Of a stretch of 64,000 nucleotides of DNA, positions 62,896 to 64,000 are shown piece after piece. The notes beneath the pieces are model-generated. The model did not search any database. It had not been told where the DNA came from and worked only from the letters and a program-made list of their open reading frames with translations. The DNA is from Microbacterium esteraromaticum (GTDB taxonomy: Bacteria; Actinomycetota; Actinomycetes; Actinomycetales; Microbacteriaceae), in the NCBI RefSeq assembly GCF_017303215.1, contig NZ_JAEMWU010000001.1:1240001-1304000 (forward strand), written 5' to 3'. Numbering within the stretch: the stretch's first letter is position 1; every line of letters begins with the position of its first letter. Position numbers and translations under genes: made by a program.

Positions 62896-64000
62896 ATGCA
62901 GTTCCACCACCACGGCTACGTCTCCCACGACCCACGGGTGCTGCCCGCCGAGGGCCTGGGTGTCGACCGCCCCACCGATCTTCCCGACGAGGTGGACGTG
63001 CTCATCGTCGGCTCCGGACCGGCGGGCATGCTGCTGGCCGCGCAGATGTCGCAGTACCCCGACGTGAACACGCGCGTGATCGAGAAGCGCGAGGGGCGTC
63101 TGGTGCTGGGGCAGGCCGACGGCATCCAGCCGCGCAGCGTCGAGACGTTCCAGGCGTTCGGGTTCGCCGAGCGGATCATCGCCGAGGCCTACAACATCGG
63201 CTGGATGAACTTCTGGGGCCCCGACCCCGAGAACCCCCAGAACATCATCCGCACCGCGCGGACGGCCGACTACGCGTACGACATCTGCGAGTTCCCGCAC
63301 CTGATCGTGAACCAGGCGCGCGTGCTCGACTACTTCGCCGAGGCCGCCGCCGACGGGCCGGGACGCATCGTGCCCGACTACGGCGTCGAGTTCGTGGGAC
63401 TCACCGTGCACGAGGGCGGCGCGTTTCCGGTCGAGGTGCGCGTGCGCGACGGCGCGGGGGAGCGCACGATCCGTGCGAAGTACGTCGTCGGATGCGACGG
63501 TGCACGCAGCGGGGTGCGCGAGGCCATCGGACGCAAGCACGTCGGCGGCATCTCGGCGCACGCCTGGGGCGTCATGGATGTGCTCGTCAACACCGACTTC
63601 CCCGATTGGCGCACCAAATGCGCCATCAATGCTGAGGCGGGCAACATCCTGCACATCCCGCGTGAGGGCGGCTACCTCAGCCGTATGTACATCGACCTCG
63701 GCGCGGTTGCCGAGGACGATGATCACCGTGTGCGGCAGACCCCGATCGACGAGATCATCCGACAGGCGAACGCGATCCTGCACCCGTACTCGATCGACGT
63801 CAAGGATGTCGCCTGGCACAGCGTCTACGAGGTGGGGCACCGCGTCACCGATGGCTTCGACGATGTGATCGACGGCTCGGGGCGCACGCCGCGCGTCTTC
63901 CTCACCGGCGACGCCTGCCACACGCACAGCGCGAAGGCCGGGCAGGGCATGAACGTCTCGATGCAGGACGGTTTCAACCTGGGCTGGAAGCTCGGTTCCG
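62896..64000 (+). CDS. FAD-dependent aromatic hydroxylase (MobA/phenol 2-monooxygenase family), 3' end outside window
   Basis: The first 368 residues of a flavoprotein monooxygenase, usually about 630 long. VDVLIVGSGPAGMLLAAQM binds FAD, LGQADGIQPRSVETFQAFGF and EFPHLIVNQARVLDYF match 3-hydroxybenzoate 4-monooxygenase closely, VVGCDGARSGVR is the DG motif, and FLTGDACHTHSAKAGQGMNVSMQDGFNLGWKL (quoted in part: LTGDACHTHSAKAGQGMN) is the second FAD motif. GAAGGAGAAGCG precedes the ATG. Next to the hpa genes it may make homoprotocatechuate from 3- or 4-hydroxyphenylacetate, but the close match to MobA leaves 3-hydroxybenzoate as an alternative. Confidence 0.87.
   Translation, partial: MQFHHHGYVSHDPRVLPAEGLGVDRPTDLPDEVDVLIVGSGPAGMLLAAQMSQYPDVNTRVIEKREGRLVLGQADGIQPRSVETFQAFGFAERIIAEAYNIGWMNFWGPDPENPQNIIRTARTADYAYDICEFPHLIVNQARVLDYFAEAAADGPGRIVPDYGVEFVGLTVHEGGAFPVEVRVRDGAGERTIRAKYVVGCDGARSGVREAIGRKHVGGISAHAWGVMDVLVNTDFPDWRTKCAINAEAGNILHIPREGGYLSRMYIDLGAVAEDDDHRVRQTPIDEIIRQANAILHPYSIDVKDVAWHSVYEVGHRVTDGFDDVIDGSGRTPRVFLTGDACHTHSAKAGQGMNVSMQDGFNLGWKLGS

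Noticed and set aside
61306-63927. Upstream continuation of the FAH-RraA frame to 1410 codons
   Set aside because: It crosses the divergent promoter, the MHS transporter and the hydroxylase on the opposite strand. A GTG with a strong RBS at 61305 gives the natural FAH start.

Overview
The window looks like a chromosomal segment from a high-GC Gram-positive actinobacterium, most likely Microbacterium or a close relative in Microbacteriaceae. This rests on gene order (a PerM-like gene directly before purN-purH), very GC-rich codon use, actinobacterial TANNNT -10 boxes placed for leaderless mRNAs, a monomeric isocitrate dehydrogenase and the family mix. The genus is inference. I see no rRNA, tRNA, CRISPR array, insertion sequence, integrase or replication origin.

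Layout. 1-9.3 kb: 5' part of an NCS2 purine permease, PerM-like membrane protein, purN, purH, an Lrp regulator facing an ornithine cyclodeaminase/CtlX operon, and a DNA alkylation repair pair (Ada/AlkA-type glycosylase plus Ogt). 9.3-29.6 kb: a catabolic block. It holds a ketopantoate-reductase-like gene, a family III CoA-transferase, two CitE-like CoA-ester lyases, MarR, a valine-branch operon (mmsA, acyl-CoA dehydrogenase, 3-hydroxyisobutyryl-CoA hydrolase, mmsB), and a long minus-strand operon of ALDH, SDR, GntR, dipeptide-type ABC importer and amidase. 29.9-37.6 kb: a 20-codon leader ORF before a heterodimeric ABC exporter, a coiled-coil membrane protein, a GNAT and icd. 37.7-48.2 kb: an L,D-transpeptidase and a split amino-sugar set (ROK kinase/nagB; nagA/GH20 hexosaminidase) around a NUDIX gene, a GlcD-type oxidase, a DUF2568 gene and an ECF sigma factor fused to a zinc-finger/membrane/Pro-Thr-rich tail. 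48.2-53.5 kb: a ZTP riboswitch before glyA, folD, two uncharacterised genes and atoE. 53.5-64 kb: MFS exporter and a homoprotocatechuate meta-cleavage operon with a FAH-RraA fusion, a divergent MHS transporter and a truncated aromatic hydroxylase.

Main proposals. (1) The 9.3-29.6 kb block can be read as a pantothenate (or pantoyl-amide) catabolic route: amidase, then SDR and ALDH to 3,3-dimethylmalate, CoA-transferase, and a CitE-like lyase giving isobutyryl-CoA plus glyoxylate, feeding the neighbouring valine genes. Two recurring motifs, a CCAG-N-GGT-N3-ACC-N-CTGG palindrome and TTGTATCCAG, tie these promoters together. (2) An inverted-repeat element found between glyA and folD recurs in frame inside the linker of the FAH-RraA fusion. 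Both need testing; chemistry and gene order support the first, and direct sequence comparison supports the second.
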